Below are positions 15,784 through 16,171 of a DNA stretch of 16,171 nt, piece after piece. Below the pieces are notes generated by a model that did no database searches, was not told the origin of the DNA, and saw only the letters and a program-made list of their open reading frames with translations. This DNA comes from Holophagales bacterium (lineage in GTDB: Bacteria; Acidobacteriota; Holophagae; Holophagales; Holophagaceae). The position numbers and the translations under genes were made by a program. How positions within the stretch are numbered: position 1 is the stretch's first letter; each line of letters opens with the position of its first letter. The DNA is taken from the NCBI GenBank assembly GCA_031281385.1, contig JAITFL010000017.1:1-16171 (forward strand), read 5' to 3'.

Positions 15784-16171
15784 CAGTGGATCCACTTGCA
15801 TAATTTTCTGCCCGCCCATCGAAGCCATGCCCATGTATCTGCCCCTACATAGGGCAGTAGGCGAGGCGAGTACCCGGGGTCTGGGGAGCGAGCGGTGCAG
15901 CGCGAAAACGACGTTGAACAAGCTGTAAACGCCCATAGCAGCATTGGCGACCAATGTGCCGCAGAGAACAACGGAGGATGTCTCGCGTATCCAAGCGCCA
16001 GCGCAGGATACCGAGAAGTTGCGAGCAATGCAACAAGCGAGTTCCCCAGTTAAGCATCCGGGCGGGCTCCGCGATCCGGCGATGAACAAACCAAGTCACC
16101 GGGCCGCGAACCCGAGGACGTAAGATAAGCACCGGGCAAATAACTTTACCGAGCACCCATTCTGCCCGATA
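15780..16171 (+). repeat. intergenic structured element, copy E (extended core, reaches window end)
   Basis: Homology to copy D begins at TTGACAGT (15780-15787), so the element includes the TGA stop of the ABC gene. The 5' block holds GCCCCTACATAGGGC (15841-15855). The core-closing stem is CTGGGGA (15881-15887) with TCCCCAG (16043-16049). The core resembles C and D but carries an extra segment of about 115 nt (15906-16020) with its own hairpins: CATTGG/CCAATG (15942-15947 with 15951-15956) and GTATCC/GGATAC (15987-15992 with 16006-16011). The 3' block, from TTAAGCATCCGGGCGG to CATTCTGCCCGATA, parallels copy C. The window may end at or just before the end of the element. No gene is visible in 15784-16171. 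Confidence 0.78.

Noticed and set aside
14883..16028. 381-codon minus-strand open frame
   Set aside because: It runs antisense through the ATPase domain of the ABC exporter and on into copy E; its composition is Ser/Arg/Pro-rich with no domain.

Overview
The window looks like chromosomal DNA of a Gram-negative, probably anaerobic, amino-acid-fermenting bacterium of moderate GC (roughly 55% by eye). The Gram-negative call rests on a predicted outer-membrane beta-barrel protein with a signal peptide. The fermentation call rests on an adjacent 3-keto-5-aminohexanoate cleavage enzyme and lysine 2,3-aminomutase, the signature pair of lysine fermentation. I cannot place the phylum from sequence alone. 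There are no rRNA or tRNA genes, transposases, CRISPR arrays or phage genes that I can recognise.

Layout: (1) 1-2158, minus strand: kce-kamA plus the first codons of a third gene running off the left edge, each joined to the next by an ATGA stop/start overlap. (2) 2676-3464, minus: a PdeM-type calcineurin-like phosphoesterase that has lost several metal-binding residues. (3) 3820-4611, plus: a TauE/SafE-type permease. (4) 4761-8340, plus: glgC-glgA (ADP-glucose glycogen synthesis) followed closely by a DUF481-like outer-membrane protein. (5) 8702-11503, minus: a 933-residue HEAT-repeat protein ending in a degenerate response-regulator receiver. (6) 12014-15783, plus: RNase G, a dCMP deaminase-type enzyme and an MdlA-type ABC half-exporter in a tight operon.

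The most unusual feature is in the spaces between genes. Five of the six intergenic gaps longer than 140 bp carry diverged copies of one roughly 250-390 nt element: 2332-2645 (minus), 3497-3754 (plus), 8361-8696 (plus), 11586-11840 (minus) and 15780-16171 (plus). The copies share a 5' block containing an interrupted palindrome and a 3' block, separated by a core that varies in length and sequence. The stem closing the core, CTGGGGN pairing with N'CCCCAG, changes its last base pair in step between copies (T-A, A-T, G-C). A second hairpin also shows a compensatory change between two copies. This points to selection for a folded RNA or DNA structure. I do not recognise the family. It is the best candidate here for something undescribed: a multicopy structured RNA or a non-autonomous, structure-based mobile element.

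Three protein genes also look catalytically altered: the PdeM-like protein, the receiver domain with both acidic positions as Glu, and the ABC ATPase with Asp in place of the catalytic Glu. The last is normal for one half of a heterodimeric exporter, but no partner gene follows it in the window.
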